Below, one piece after another: positions 7,915 through 15,165 of a stretch of DNA of 64,000 nt (position 1 is the stretch's first letter; each line of letters opens with the position of its first letter). Position numbers and translations under genes: made by a program. Source of the stretch: Gemmobacter nectariphilus DSM 15620 (GTDB lineage: Bacteria; Pseudomonadota; Alphaproteobacteria; Rhodobacterales; Rhodobacteraceae). The notes under the pieces were generated by a model. It made no database searches, was not told where the DNA came from, and was given only the letters and a program-made list of their open reading frames with translations. Location of the stretch: positions 62,001 through 126,000 of the forward strand of contig NZ_AUCM01000004.1 of assembly GCF_000429765.1 (NCBI RefSeq). Reading direction: 5' to 3'.

Positions 7915-9513
7915 TTAGCCGTCCTGCCGGATGAAATCGGCGCAGCGGGCGGCGATCATCACGGTGGGCGCATTGGTGTTGTTCGAGGTGATGCGCGGCA
8001 TCACCGAGGCATCGGCGACGCGCAGCCCCGCAACCCCCTTCACCCGCAGGCGCGCATCGGTCACCGTGCCCATGCAGCAGCCGCCCGTCGGGTGGAACAC
8101 CGTATCGGCGGTCTGAGAGATCCAGGCGTCCAGCGCCTCGTCGCTGGTGCGCTCCTCGCCTGGCGACAGCTCGCGCCCGCGCCAGCCGTCGAACGGCTCT
8201 TGCGCGAAGATGCGGCGCACGACGCCCACGGCATCACGCAGAACCTTGCGATCACCGGGCGCCGACAGATAGCGCGGGTCGATGACCGGATGGGCGGCAG
8301 GATCGGGGCTGACGATGCGGATCTCGCCCCGGCTTTCGGGCCGCATCTGGAAGACGTTGATGAAGAAGCCGTCCTGTGCGGGCATGCCCTTTGGGGCATG
8401 GAACGGGTTCACCCGCAGCGTGGCGCTGGACAGGGCGGGCATGAAATGCGTCTGGATGTCGGGCGCGTTCAGCCCTGGTGCCGATCGCAGATACCCCCCC
8501 GTCAGCAGCGGAAAGCACGAGGCCGGGCCGGTGCCGAACAGCAGCGCCTGCGCCATGGCCAGCGCCGCACGGTCGATCCGCAGCAGCCGGTGCAGTGCGC
8601 CGGGCCGCAGGGCGGCATGTTCCACCCGCACCAGCAGGTGATCCTGAATGCCCTGTCCGACTTCCGGGCTGTTGACCAGTGGCGTGACCCCGGCCGCGCG
8701 CAGCACCACGCCGGCGCCGATACCCGAATGCATCAGGATATGCGGCGATCCGATGGTGCCGGCACACAGCACCACCTCTTTGCGGGCGCGGATCAGCATG
8801 TCCTGCCCGTTCTGGCGCACGACAACGCCGGTGGCGCGGCCCTCGGTGATCTCGACCCGCTGGGTCGAGCAGCCGGTAAAGGCGCGTAGGCGCCCGGCCC
8901 GCACCGCCTGGGCCAGCAGCGCGCCAGTATGCGCCCGCCGCCCGCCCCGGATGTTGAAGCGATAGCGCCCGACCCCTTCGGCCCCTGGCGCGTTGAAATC
9001 CTCGGCCAGCGCATGGCCGGCGGACTGGCCGGCGGCCAGGTAGCGGTCGTAAAGTTCGGTCCACCAGCTCGGGCGTTCGATCCCCAGCGCCTTGCCGCCA
9101 TGGTCGGCAGGCAGGGCCTCGATCTTCTCGAACCAGGGGCGCACGTCGTCCCAGCCCCAGCCGGTCAGGCCCGCGCCTTCCCAGCCGGCGTAATCCATCG
9201 GCAGGCCGCGCACCCAGACCATGCCGTTGATCGCACCCGACCCGCCCAGCACCCGCCCGCGCGGCCAGTTCAGCTGTCGCCCGGCAAGGCCGGCCTGCGG
9301 CGCGGTGCGGAACGGCCAGGTGTAGCGGTCCGAGCGCAACAGAACGCCCGTCATCAGCGGCACGCGCAGCAGCGGGTTGCGCCCCGCGCCGCCCGCCTCG
9401 ATCACGCAGACCGACAGCTTGCCATCCTGCGCCAGATCCTGCGCCAGCCACGACCCTGCGGACCCGGCGCCGACGATCACCACATCGGCCTCGTGAAGGA
9501 CGGGCAGGGTCAT
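7915..9513 (-). CDS. GMC-family FAD-dependent oxidoreductase (alcohol/choline dehydrogenase type)
   Basis: A 532-residue flavoprotein of the glucose-methanol-choline family. The N-terminus 'ADVVIVGAGSAGSWLAQDL' is the dinucleotide fold. 'WPRGRVLGGSGAINGMVWVRG' is GMC signature 1. The C-terminus carries 'FHPTGGCCMG' and 'NNTNAPTVMIAARCADFI' with the usual active-site His and Asn region. It should oxidise an alcohol to an aldehyde or further, passing electrons to a quinone or dye-like acceptor. Its ATG overlaps the stop of the upstream small Cys protein gene by 4 bases, so it is the last gene of the operon 11148-7915. The alcohol is unknown; a role within the island's pathway is inferred. Confidence 0.9.
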   Translation of the reverse strand: MTLPVLHEADVVIVGAGSAGSWLAQDLAQDGKLSVCVIEAGGAGRNPLLRVPLMTGVLLRSDRYTWPFRTAPQAGLAGRQLNWPRGRVLGGSGAINGMVWVRGLPMDYAGWEGAGLTGWGWDDVRPWFEKIEALPADHGGKALGIERPSWWTELYDRYLAAGQSAGHALAEDFNAPGAEGVGRYRFNIRGGRRAHTGALLAQAVRAGRLRAFTGCSTQRVEITEGRATGVVVRQNGQDMLIRARKEVVLCAGTIGSPHILMHSGIGAGVVLRAAGVTPLVNSPEVGQGIQDHLLVRVEHAALRPGALHRLLRIDRAALAMAQALLFGTGPASCFPLLTGGYLRSAPGLNAPDIQTHFMPALSSATLRVNPFHAPKGMPAQDGFFINVFQMRPESRGEIRIVSPDPAAHPVIDPRYLSAPGDRKVLRDAVGVVRRIFAQEPFDGWRGRELSPGEERTSDEALDAWISQTADTVFHPTGGCCMGTVTDARLRVKGVAGLRVADASVMPRITSNNTNAPTVMIAARCADFIRQDG

Positions 9514-9878
9514 GCTGGCGCGCCTTCGATCCGCTCGACCGTCTGGCCGCTGATCCGGTCGCGCAGCGACAGCGCGACATAGACCTTGCCGGTGCCGCCA
9601 TGGTCGATGCCGGTGTCGAAACAGTCGAAATGCCGGAACGAGGGCGAGATGGGTGCCAGCCCCTCGGCCAGCCGGTCCTGCGCCATCAGGATCGCCGGAT
9701 GCAGCTTGGAGATCATGCCGATGCAGAAATTCGCGGTGGACTGGTCGGGCAGCAGCCGCCCTTCAAGGTCAAAGACGAATTCCTCGCCCGCATTGATGTG
9801 GTTGGCGCAGAAGAAGGCACGCGTGACGCGGGCGACGATGGCATAGCGCGCGACCAGCGCAGGATCGAACCGGCCCAT
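9510..9878 (-). CDS. Small conserved protein, paralogue of the upstream gene (TIGR04076-like)
   Basis: A 122-residue soluble protein with no signal peptide. Its core 'ARVTRAFFCANHINAGEEFVFDLEGRLLP' followed by 'ANFCIGMISKLHPAIL' aligns with the neighbouring 173-residue protein, so the two are tandem duplicates. The layout (Cys then a 'GxEFVFD' strand, then a 'CI' helix) recalls the TIGR04076 group of small uncharacterised proteins, but that match is by eye. I prefer the ATG at 9878, which overlaps the upstream TGA and follows GAGGGGG, over the in-frame TTG three bases earlier. The function is unknown; it could be a non-catalytic subunit for the adjacent GMC enzyme. Confidence 0.75.
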   Translation of the reverse strand: MGRFDPALVARYAIVARVTRAFFCANHINAGEEFVFDLEGRLLPDQSTANFCIGMISKLHPAILMAQDRLAEGLAPISPSFRHFDCFDTGIDHGGTGKVYVALSLRDRISGQTVERIEGAPA

Positions 9879-10399
9879 CAATTCGCCCCCTCGGGCTTCG
9901 GCAGGTGGCGTTGATAGACCACCTCCTTGGTCTTGCGATCACGCAGGAAGGCGCGGGTGCGGGTCTGGTGCGCGCCATCGTCCGGCCCGGTGATCGGGCA
10001 TTCCTGGTAGCGCCACACGCAGGTAAAGGGGTTCAGCCCCTCGGCCGCGCGGTCAAAGGTCATGTAGAAGATCGGCAGCACCGGCGCCATCAGGTGAACG
10101 CACAGCGGCGCGGTGGATTCGGCCGGCAACACCTTGTGGCGCATGTCGAACACCAGCTGCTGCCCCTTCTGGATGCCGCAGCCGCATTGCGGCCCGACCT
10201 CGGTGCATTCGACCACGACCTCGTAATCGTCCAGCCAGGTGTGCCCCAGCTTGCGCCGGGCCGAGAACAGGTTGCGCGCCTCGAGCGACATCTTTTCCAG
10301 ATCGGCCCGGGTCAGCCCCAACGCGCGTTCCAGATTGGGCTGCATGTCCTCCAGCGTATCCTCGGGCTGGACGTAATAGGGATCGACCTTGCTGGTCAC
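9878..10399 (-). CDS. Small conserved Cys-rich protein, tandem paralogue
   Basis: A 173-residue protein sharing a core with the following gene product: 'VECTEVGPQCGCGIQKGQQLVFDM' and 'APLCVHLMAPVLPIFYM', then 'DRAAEGLNP' against 'DRLAEGLAP'. It has an extra ~45-residue N-terminal helix region and three clustered cysteines (CGCG) missing in the shorter copy, which might bind metal. I choose the GTG at 10399 as start because GGAGAG lies upstream at a good distance; no in-frame ATG fits. It begins 12 bases after the SDR gene ends and overlaps the next gene. Function unknown. Confidence 0.7.
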   Translation of the reverse strand: MTSKVDPYYVQPEDTLEDMQPNLERALGLTRADLEKMSLEARNLFSARRKLGHTWLDDYEVVVECTEVGPQCGCGIQKGQQLVFDMRHKVLPAESTAPLCVHLMAPVLPIFYMTFDRAAEGLNPFTCVWRYQECPITGPDDGAHQTRTRAFLRDRKTKEVVYQRHLPKPEGAN

Positions 10400-10410
10400 G
10401 GGGGCTCTCC

Positions 10411-11148
10411 TCAGATGGCGGTGACGCCGCCATCGACCACCAGCACATGGCCGGTGATGTAACTGGCAGCAGGCGAGGCAAGGAACAGGGCAGCGGCGGC
10501 CGGCTCTTCGGCGCGGCCGAACCGGCCCAGCGGCACGGCGTCGACCAGCGCTTTGGCGCGCGGCGCATCCGATCGGGCGACGGCGGTCATCGGCGTTTCG
10601 ATCGGGCCGGGGGCGACGGCGTTGACCCGCGCGCCAAAGGGCGCAAATTCGATCGCCAGCGTGCGCGCCAGCCCGTTGACGGCGGCCTTGGACGCAGCAT
10701 AGCCGGTGGCGCGGCGGTGCCCGACAAGGCCGATCTGGCTGGAAAACAGCACCAGCGCGCCCGACCCTTGCGCGCGGAACACCGGCTCGAGCGCGCGGGC
10801 GACGTGGAACGGGCCGTTCAGGTTCAGCTGCATGATGCGCGCCCAGTCGGCATCGCTGGTTTCCGCAACGCCCCGGTGATCGAACATGCCCGCGGTCAGG
10901 ATCACCCCGTCCAGCCGCCCCAGCGCCGCCACCGCCGCCGCGATGCAGGCATCGACCGAGGCAGGGTCGGTCACATCGCACTCCAGCCGCGTGCAGCCCT
11001 CGGGCAGATCCGCCGCGCTGCCCGGCAGCACCGCCGCCGCCACCTGCGCGCCATCCGCCACGGCCATCTCGGTGGCCGTCAGCCCGATCCCGCTATTGGC
11101 GCCGATCACCAACAGCCTGGTCCCGTCCAGATTGACGAAAGAGCCCAT
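10411..11148 (-). CDS. Short-chain dehydrogenase/reductase
   Basis: A 245-residue classical SDR. The cofactor motif is slightly unusual ('VIGANSGIG' where TGxxxGIG is standard). 'LDGVILTAG' replaces the NAG motif, Ser and the 'YAASK' catalytic pair are present, and 'GPIETPM' follows. It should be an NAD(P)-dependent alcohol/ketone oxidoreductase. It is the first gene of the four-gene operon ending with the GMC oxidoreductase and is divergent from the decarboxylase-fold pair at 11258. The 109-base spacer carries the shared promoter motif. The substrate is unknown. Confidence 0.88.
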   Translation of the reverse strand: MGSFVNLDGTRLLVIGANSGIGLTATEMAVADGAQVAAAVLPGSAADLPEGCTRLECDVTDPASVDACIAAAVAALGRLDGVILTAGMFDHRGVAETSDADWARIMQLNLNGPFHVARALEPVFRAQGSGALVLFSSQIGLVGHRRATGYAASKAAVNGLARTLAIEFAPFGARVNAVAPGPIETPMTAVARSDAPRAKALVDAVPLGRFGRAEEPAAAALFLASPAASYITGHVLVVDGGVTAI

Positions 11149-11205
11149 GCGCTTTTCCCTGTGGTCGTGCAGTCTGTCGTTGCGCAGACATTTCGACTCG
11201 GACTA

Positions 11206-11240
11206 TGCATTTGTCATAAAGACATAGCAATAGACTTTAT
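11206..11240 (+). promoter_or_regulatory. Probable promoter/operator shared with the GntR gene
   Basis: TGCATTTGT (11206-11214), an 18-base spacer, then GACTTTAT (11233-11240). Both blocks are identical to those at 7003-7030. Inside lie two dyads: TGTC-ATAAA-GACA (11212-11224) and ATAAAG/CTTTAT (11216-11221 and 11235-11240). TTGTCA could serve as a -35 box. The element sits in the divergent spacer between two units of the catabolic island. Confidence 0.55.
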
Positions 11241-11257
11241 CCCAGGAGGGATCCCTG

Positions 11258-11983
11258 ATGGCTGCCCCCGAAACTGTCGATGATCTGACCGCCCGCCTGG
11301 CCGCCATTCGGGCCGAACGCGGCTATCTGCTGCCGCATCACGGGCTGATGGCCGTGGCCGCGCCCGACATGCTGGACGCCTATGCCGAGGCCTACCGGGC
11401 GATGACGCTGACCGAGCGGGCGCTGACGGCGTTTGAAAAGGAATTCATCTGGCTGGCGATCCTGGTGGCCACCGACGAGAACGAGGCAACCCATCATATC
11501 GCCAAGTTCTATGCCGCTGGCGGCAGCGACGATGAGGCCCGCGCAGCGGTGCGGCTGGTGGCGCTGGTGCGCGGGGCGGCAGCCTATGGCTTTGTCTCGA
11601 AACACTGGATGGATCACCTGCCCTGGTGGGACGGGCGGGCCGAGCTGACCGGCGCGCGCGACGGCATCGCCCGCGATTATGGGCTGGAGCCCTGGCTGGT
11701 CACGCTGGCCGACATGACGGCGCGGGTCTGCCTTGACCAGCATCAGGCGCTTGGCTGGGCGATCGAGGATGCCTATCGTCAAGGCGCGGGCGAGGACCGC
11801 ATCGCCAATGCGCTAATGTTGACGATGTTTCCCGGCTCGGTCCCCCGCTTTGTCCGCGCGGCCGAGGTCTGGCTGGGCCTGATCCGCGCGGGCCGGGTCG
11901 ATGCCTCGGCCCCCTACCGCGCCTGGGCGAACCTGTCGGGGCAGGGCGGGTTCGACGAGGCGAAGAAAGGGGCGAAAGCATGA
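11258..11983 (+). CDS. Carboxymuconolactone decarboxylase/AhpD-fold protein, copy 1
   Basis: A 241-residue all-helical protein. 'ERGYLLPHHGLMA...PDMLDAYAEAYRAMTL' followed by 'EKEFIWLAILVATDENEATHHIAKFYAAGG' matches the carboxymuconolactone decarboxylase (CMD) fold. A second half repeats the pattern at lower similarity. The CxxC pair of AhpD-type peroxidases is absent from the expected helix ('ATDENEATHH'), so thiol peroxidase activity is unlikely and a decarboxylase, lyase or non-redox role is more plausible. AGGAGGG precedes the ATG. The next gene overlaps it and encodes a paralogue. Function within the island is unknown. Confidence 0.75.
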   Translation: MAAPETVDDLTARLAAIRAERGYLLPHHGLMAVAAPDMLDAYAEAYRAMTLTERALTAFEKEFIWLAILVATDENEATHHIAKFYAAGGSDDEARAAVRLVALVRGAAAYGFVSKHWMDHLPWWDGRAELTGARDGIARDYGLEPWLVTLADMTARVCLDQHQALGWAIEDAYRQGAGEDRIANALMLTMFPGSVPRFVRAAEVWLGLIRAGRVDASAPYRAWANLSGQGGFDEAKKGAKA

Positions 11984-12603
11984 GCCTTCTGGACGAGCTG
12001 AAGGCCAAGCGCGGCTATCTGCTGCCCTATCACCGGATGCTGGCCGCGCATCAGCCGGACCTGCTGCGCCGCTATGATGCGTTCTATGAAAAGCTGACGC
12101 TGGATCAGAACATCCTGACGCCGTTCGAGAAGGAATTCGTCTGGATCGCGATCCTTGCCTGCGCGCGCGAAGGTGTGGGGTCGCTGCACCTCGACCGGGC
12201 CAAGGCGGCCGGCATGACGCAGGACGAGATGGAAATCGCGCTGGCGCTGTCGGCGCTGAGCGAGTCCTTCCCCGCCTTTGCCTTTGGGATCAAGGAATGG
12301 AACCGCTGGCTGGATGCAGACCGGATCGCGGCGCGCTATCTGGCGCTGGTGGATCAGACGCGGGCCCATGTCGCGCCCGATCTGGGGGAAATGGCGCTGC
12401 TGGTCTGCCACGGCGTGCGCCGTGATCGCCGCGCCTTTGCCCTGCATCTGCGGCGCTTTGCCGATTGGGGCGGCACGGCTGACCGGCTGAGCGAAGCGCT
12501 GTCCTACCTGTTCATCCCTATGGGCGCGAACCTGCTGATCGAGATCGTCGAGCTGTGGTCCGAGGTCGCGGCCGAAACCGGGCTTTTGCCGCCCTACATC
12601 TGA
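11980..12603 (+). CDS. Carboxymuconolactone decarboxylase/AhpD-fold protein, copy 2
   Basis: A 207-residue paralogue of the preceding protein. It shares 'KRGYLLPYHRMLA', 'PFEKEFVWIAIL' and an 'HLDRAKAAGMTQDEMEIAL' helix. Only one Cys lies in the AhpD active-site helix ('ACAREGVGSLH'), so it also lacks CxxC. Its ATG overlaps the upstream TGA by 4 bases, which points to translational coupling and perhaps a heteromer. It is followed by the repeat and hairpin region 12614-12796. Confidence 0.75.
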   Translation: MSLLDELKAKRGYLLPYHRMLAAHQPDLLRRYDAFYEKLTLDQNILTPFEKEFVWIAILACAREGVGSLHLDRAKAAGMTQDEMEIALALSALSESFPAFAFGIKEWNRWLDADRIAARYLALVDQTRAHVAPDLGEMALLVCHGVRRDRRAFALHLRRFADWGGTADRLSEALSYLFIPMGANLLIEIVELWSEVAAETGLLPPYI

Positions 12604-12613
12604 GCGGGCAGGC

Positions 12614-12643
12614 TTTCATCTGTCCGAAAATATCCTCGGGGGG
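12614..12643 (-). repeat. Intergenic repeat, copy 2
   Basis: Minus-strand reading: a C-run, GAGGATATTTTCGGACAGATG, then AAAG (split here). It begins 10 bases after the stop of the gene ending at 12603 and faces an inverted copy at 12765-12796. Confidence 0.65.
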
Positions 12644-12764
12644 AATGGCCCGGCACGGGCCATCGGGGGGCAGACAGCCCCCCGTTCCTCGCTGGACACA
12701 TCGCGCAAGGCGGGTGGCTGCGCAGGGGGGCCTTCTGCCCCCCTCTTGGCCATTCGGCCAATTC
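12644..12764. other. Hairpin array between two inverted repeat copies
   Basis: No gene. At least four perfect short hairpins follow one another: ATGGCCCG/CGGGCCAT (3-base loop), CGGGGGG/CCCCCCG (7-base loop), GGGGGG/CCCCCC (7-base loop) and TTGGCC/GGCCAA (4-base loop). The stretch lies between convergent genes, so it may end transcription from both sides. The dense G and C runs are unlike the flanking coding DNA. Confidence 0.55.
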
Positions 12765-12796
12765 ACCCCCCGAGGATATTTGAGGACAGATGAAAA
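12765..12796 (+). repeat. Intergenic repeat, copy 3
   Basis: CCCCCCGAGGATATTT, then GAGGACAGATGAAAA. Apart from three or four bases it is the inverse of copy 2 at 12614-12643. It ends 13 bases before the stop codon of the minus-strand gene that starts at 13271. Confidence 0.65.
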
Positions 12797-12809
12797 GGCG
12801 TGCGCGAGG

Positions 12810-13271
12810 TCAGCCAAGGTAGCGGCGCATGGTGGTGACGATGAGGTCATGGTCGGCCTCATGCGCAAGGCCCGAGAGAGCAACCGCGCCCACGACCGAG
12901 CCGCCTGCGAACAGCGGAACGCCGCCACCCATGTCGATCACCGCACGGGGGTCGGCCCAGCCGACATCGGCCAGCGTGCGGCCCGTCGCGCGCAGGTGGT
13001 AGTGCCACCAGAGCGAGCTGTGTCCGGTGTTGAACACCACATTGGTCTTGAGGCCAAGGAAATGCGCATTGTCGGCGGCGGTGCCGTCTTGCGACAGTTC
13101 GGCCACCACGCGCCGGCCCAGCGTGATGCGGACTGAAACCGGGGCGGGCGCTGCGGCCAGCAGATCGCCGGCCAGCGCGATCAGGCTGGCCGAGTCGAGT
13201 GGCATCGCGCTCAGCGTGGCCTCGTCCGCTGCCACCTTGTCGCGCAGGGCGATATAGTCGGGTTGGGTCAT
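12810..13271 (-). CDS. Haem-degrading-domain/UPF0303-type protein
   Basis: A 153-residue protein of the Haem_degrading (DUF336, HbpS/GlcG) superfamily, closest in pattern to the UPF0303 branch: 'GLKTNVVFNTGHSSLWW' mid-protein, and 'GGGVPLFAGGSVVGAVALSGLAHEADHDLIV' near the end. HbpS-type members bind haem or iron; UPF0303 members have no proven reaction. It is the last gene of the eleven-gene minus-strand operon and starts 10 bases after the SDR gene ends. Its presence in a catabolic operon is common for GlcG-like proteins but unexplained. Confidence 0.75.
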   Translation of the reverse strand: MTQPDYIALRDKVAADEATLSAMPLDSASLIALAGDLLAAAPAPVSVRITLGRRVVAELSQDGTAADNAHFLGLKTNVVFNTGHSSLWWHYHLRATGRTLADVGWADPRAVIDMGGGVPLFAGGSVVGAVALSGLAHEADHDLIVTTMRRYLG

Positions 13272-13281
13272 CGCGCGATCC

Positions 13282-14004
13282 TTAAGCCGACAGGATGATG
13301 CCGCCGGTCACGTTCAGCACCGTGCCGGTCATGTAGGCGCTGTCCTCGCCGCAGAGGAAGGCGATGGGGCCCGCGACTTCTTCGGCGGTGCCCTTGCGGC
13401 CAAGGGGGACGGTGGCAAGGTTCGGGGCCGGGAAATTCGCCGTCATGTCAGTGTCGATGATCCCGGGCGCAACCGCATTGACGCGGATGCCATGCGGGCC
13501 GCCGTTGCGGGCCAGGTGGCGGGTCATGCCGACGATGGCGCCCTTGGCCGCGCTGTATTCGGTGCCGACGGTCACGCCGCCCTGATAGAAGGCCATCGAG
13601 CTGACCAGCACGATCCGCCCGCCGCCCTGGGCCACCATGCCGTCCCAGACCGCCGCGACACAGTTCTGCGTGCCATCGACGTTGATCTTCAGCACCCGGT
13701 CCCACTGGTCCCAGTCGCCGTGCACGCGGCCTGCCGGGCAGATGCCTGCGTTGGCGACCAGGATGTCGAGCCGCCCTTCGGCCGTGCGGATACTCTCTGC
13801 CAGCGCGGCGCATCCGGCGCGGTCGGTCACGTCCAGCGTGGCGCCATGGGCGGTGCCGCCCGCGGCGCGGATCGCCGCAACGGTGGCGGTGCAGTCCAGC
13901 ACGTCGCTGGCATGGACGGTGCAGCCCTGCGCGGCCAGTTTCAGCGCGGTGGCCGCGCCGATGCCGCGCGCCGCCCCGGTGACAAGCGCAACAGTTCGGG
14001 TCAT
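13282..14004 (-). CDS. Short-chain dehydrogenase/reductase (FabG-like)
   Basis: A 240-residue classical SDR with 'VTGAARGIG' (cofactor), 'LVANAG', catalytic Ser-Tyr-Lys with 'YSAAKGA', and 'APGIIDTDM'. It resembles 3-oxoacyl reductases and polyol dehydrogenases and would use NAD(P). The start at 14004 is preceded by AGGA at good spacing; a GTG 15 bases earlier is less likely. It lies between the RutA-like monooxygenase gene (63 bases upstream) and the UPF0303 gene (10 bases downstream). Substrate unknown; a hydroxy- or oxo-acid intermediate of the island's pathway is plausible. Confidence 0.88.
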   Translation of the reverse strand: MTRTVALVTGAARGIGAATALKLAAQGCTVHASDVLDCTATVAAIRAAGGTAHGATLDVTDRAGCAALAESIRTAEGRLDILVANAGICPAGRVHGDWDQWDRVLKINVDGTQNCVAAVWDGMVAQGGGRIVLVSSMAFYQGGVTVGTEYSAAKGAIVGMTRHLARNGGPHGIRVNAVAPGIIDTDMTANFPAPNLATVPLGRKGTAEEVAGPIAFLCGEDSAYMTGTVLNVTGGIILSA

Positions 14005-14067
14005 GGGATGTCCTTTCACAAAAGTGCGCTGCCCGGCAGGCGCACCGGGCAGCGCGGGCCGGCCTGC

Positions 14068-15138
14068 TTAATGCACCGGCTGGTAGCTCTTGCAGTGCGG
14101 CAGCACCTTGGCGATGAAGCGCGGCAGATCGGCCATGTAGTCGGGGAACGACAGGCACACGCCCTTGACCCCGCGCTCGGCCAGCGCGTCCATATGGGCG
14201 GCGACGGTCTCATAGGATCCGCAGACAAGGTGCAGGCCCATGAACACCTTTTGCAGCGTGGGCGTGCTGTCATAGGTGATGCCCTGCTTGTGGGTATCGT
14301 TCACCTGAAAGCCCATCCAGCCGCGGATCGCCGCGTCGTCGGCATTGGCGATGAAGGCATCGCGCTTGGCGATGGCGGCTTCATCGGTGTCTTCGGCGAT
14401 GACCGTCATCAGCACCAGCGAGCCGACTTCGCGCCCATGTTCGCCCGCCGCCTCCTTGATCTTGTCCGACAGGCTGGCCAGCGCGTCGACATCATCCTTC
14501 ATGCGGCCGACAAAGGCGTAGTCGGCATATTTCGAGATGAACTCGATCGCCTCGTCCGACTGGCCGGCGCAGACGATGGGCAGGCGGCGCGAGGGCTTGG
14601 GCAGCATCTCGGCGTCCTTGACGTGGAAGAACTTGCCTTGATAGGTCGCGCTTTCCTCGGACCACAGGGCGTTCAGCACGCCCATGTATTCCTCGGCATA
14701 TTTGTAGCGGTAGTTGTAATAGGCGTCCTCGTCCCACAGGCCGAACTGATCGTATTCGACCTTGTTCCAGCCCGAGACGATGTTGACACCGAAGCGCCCG
14801 CCGGAAATGTCGTCAATGGTGGTGGCCATCTTGGCGATCACCGCCGGATGCACGGTGCGGATCGCAACCGAGGCGTAAAGCTGCATCCGCGAGGTGCAGG
14901 CCGCCAGCGCCGAGACCAGCGAGAACGCTTCCAGCGAGTAGTTCCAGTGATGCGTCTCGCCGCCAAAGCCGCGCCATTTCACCTGGCTGAGCGCAAAGTC
15001 AAATCCGCCGGCCTCGGCCGTTTGCAGCACCGATTTGTTGTAGGCGAAGGTCGGCACGTTCTGCGGAAAGGGTTCGGCGCCAAAGACCGTGATCCCCGAT
15101 GTGTTGGGCAGGAAAAGCCCGAAATCCAGCTTGTTCAT
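14068..15138 (-). CDS. Flavin-dependent monooxygenase, LLM class, RutA-like
   Basis: A 356-residue luciferase-like monooxygenase close in pattern to RutA, the pyrimidine ring-opening enzyme: 'FDFALSQVKWRGFGGETHHWNYSLEAFSLVSALAA' early, then 'TIDDISGGRFGVNIVSGWNKVEYDQFGLW' and 'PIVCAGQSDEAIEF'. Such enzymes use reduced FMN and O2 to cleave an amide C-N bond or to oxygenate C-S bonds. No flavin reductase gene of RutF type is visible nearby, so reduced FMN must come from elsewhere. It follows the isochorismatase-fold gene by 27 bases, echoing rutA-rutB adjacency, but none of rutC-G is present. It probably acts on an amide, imide or lactam other than uracil. Confidence 0.87.
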   Translation of the reverse strand: MNKLDFGLFLPNTSGITVFGAEPFPQNVPTFAYNKSVLQTAEAGGFDFALSQVKWRGFGGETHHWNYSLEAFSLVSALAACTSRMQLYASVAIRTVHPAVIAKMATTIDDISGGRFGVNIVSGWNKVEYDQFGLWDEDAYYNYRYKYAEEYMGVLNALWSEESATYQGKFFHVKDAEMLPKPSRRLPIVCAGQSDEAIEFISKYADYAFVGRMKDDVDALASLSDKIKEAAGEHGREVGSLVLMTVIAEDTDEAAIAKRDAFIANADDAAIRGWMGFQVNDTHKQGITYDSTPTLQKVFMGLHLVCGSYETVAAHMDALAERGVKGVCLSFPDYMADLPRFIAKVLPHCKSYQPVH

Positions 15139-15165
15139 TGGTCAAGTCCCTGTTGTTTCTATCGG

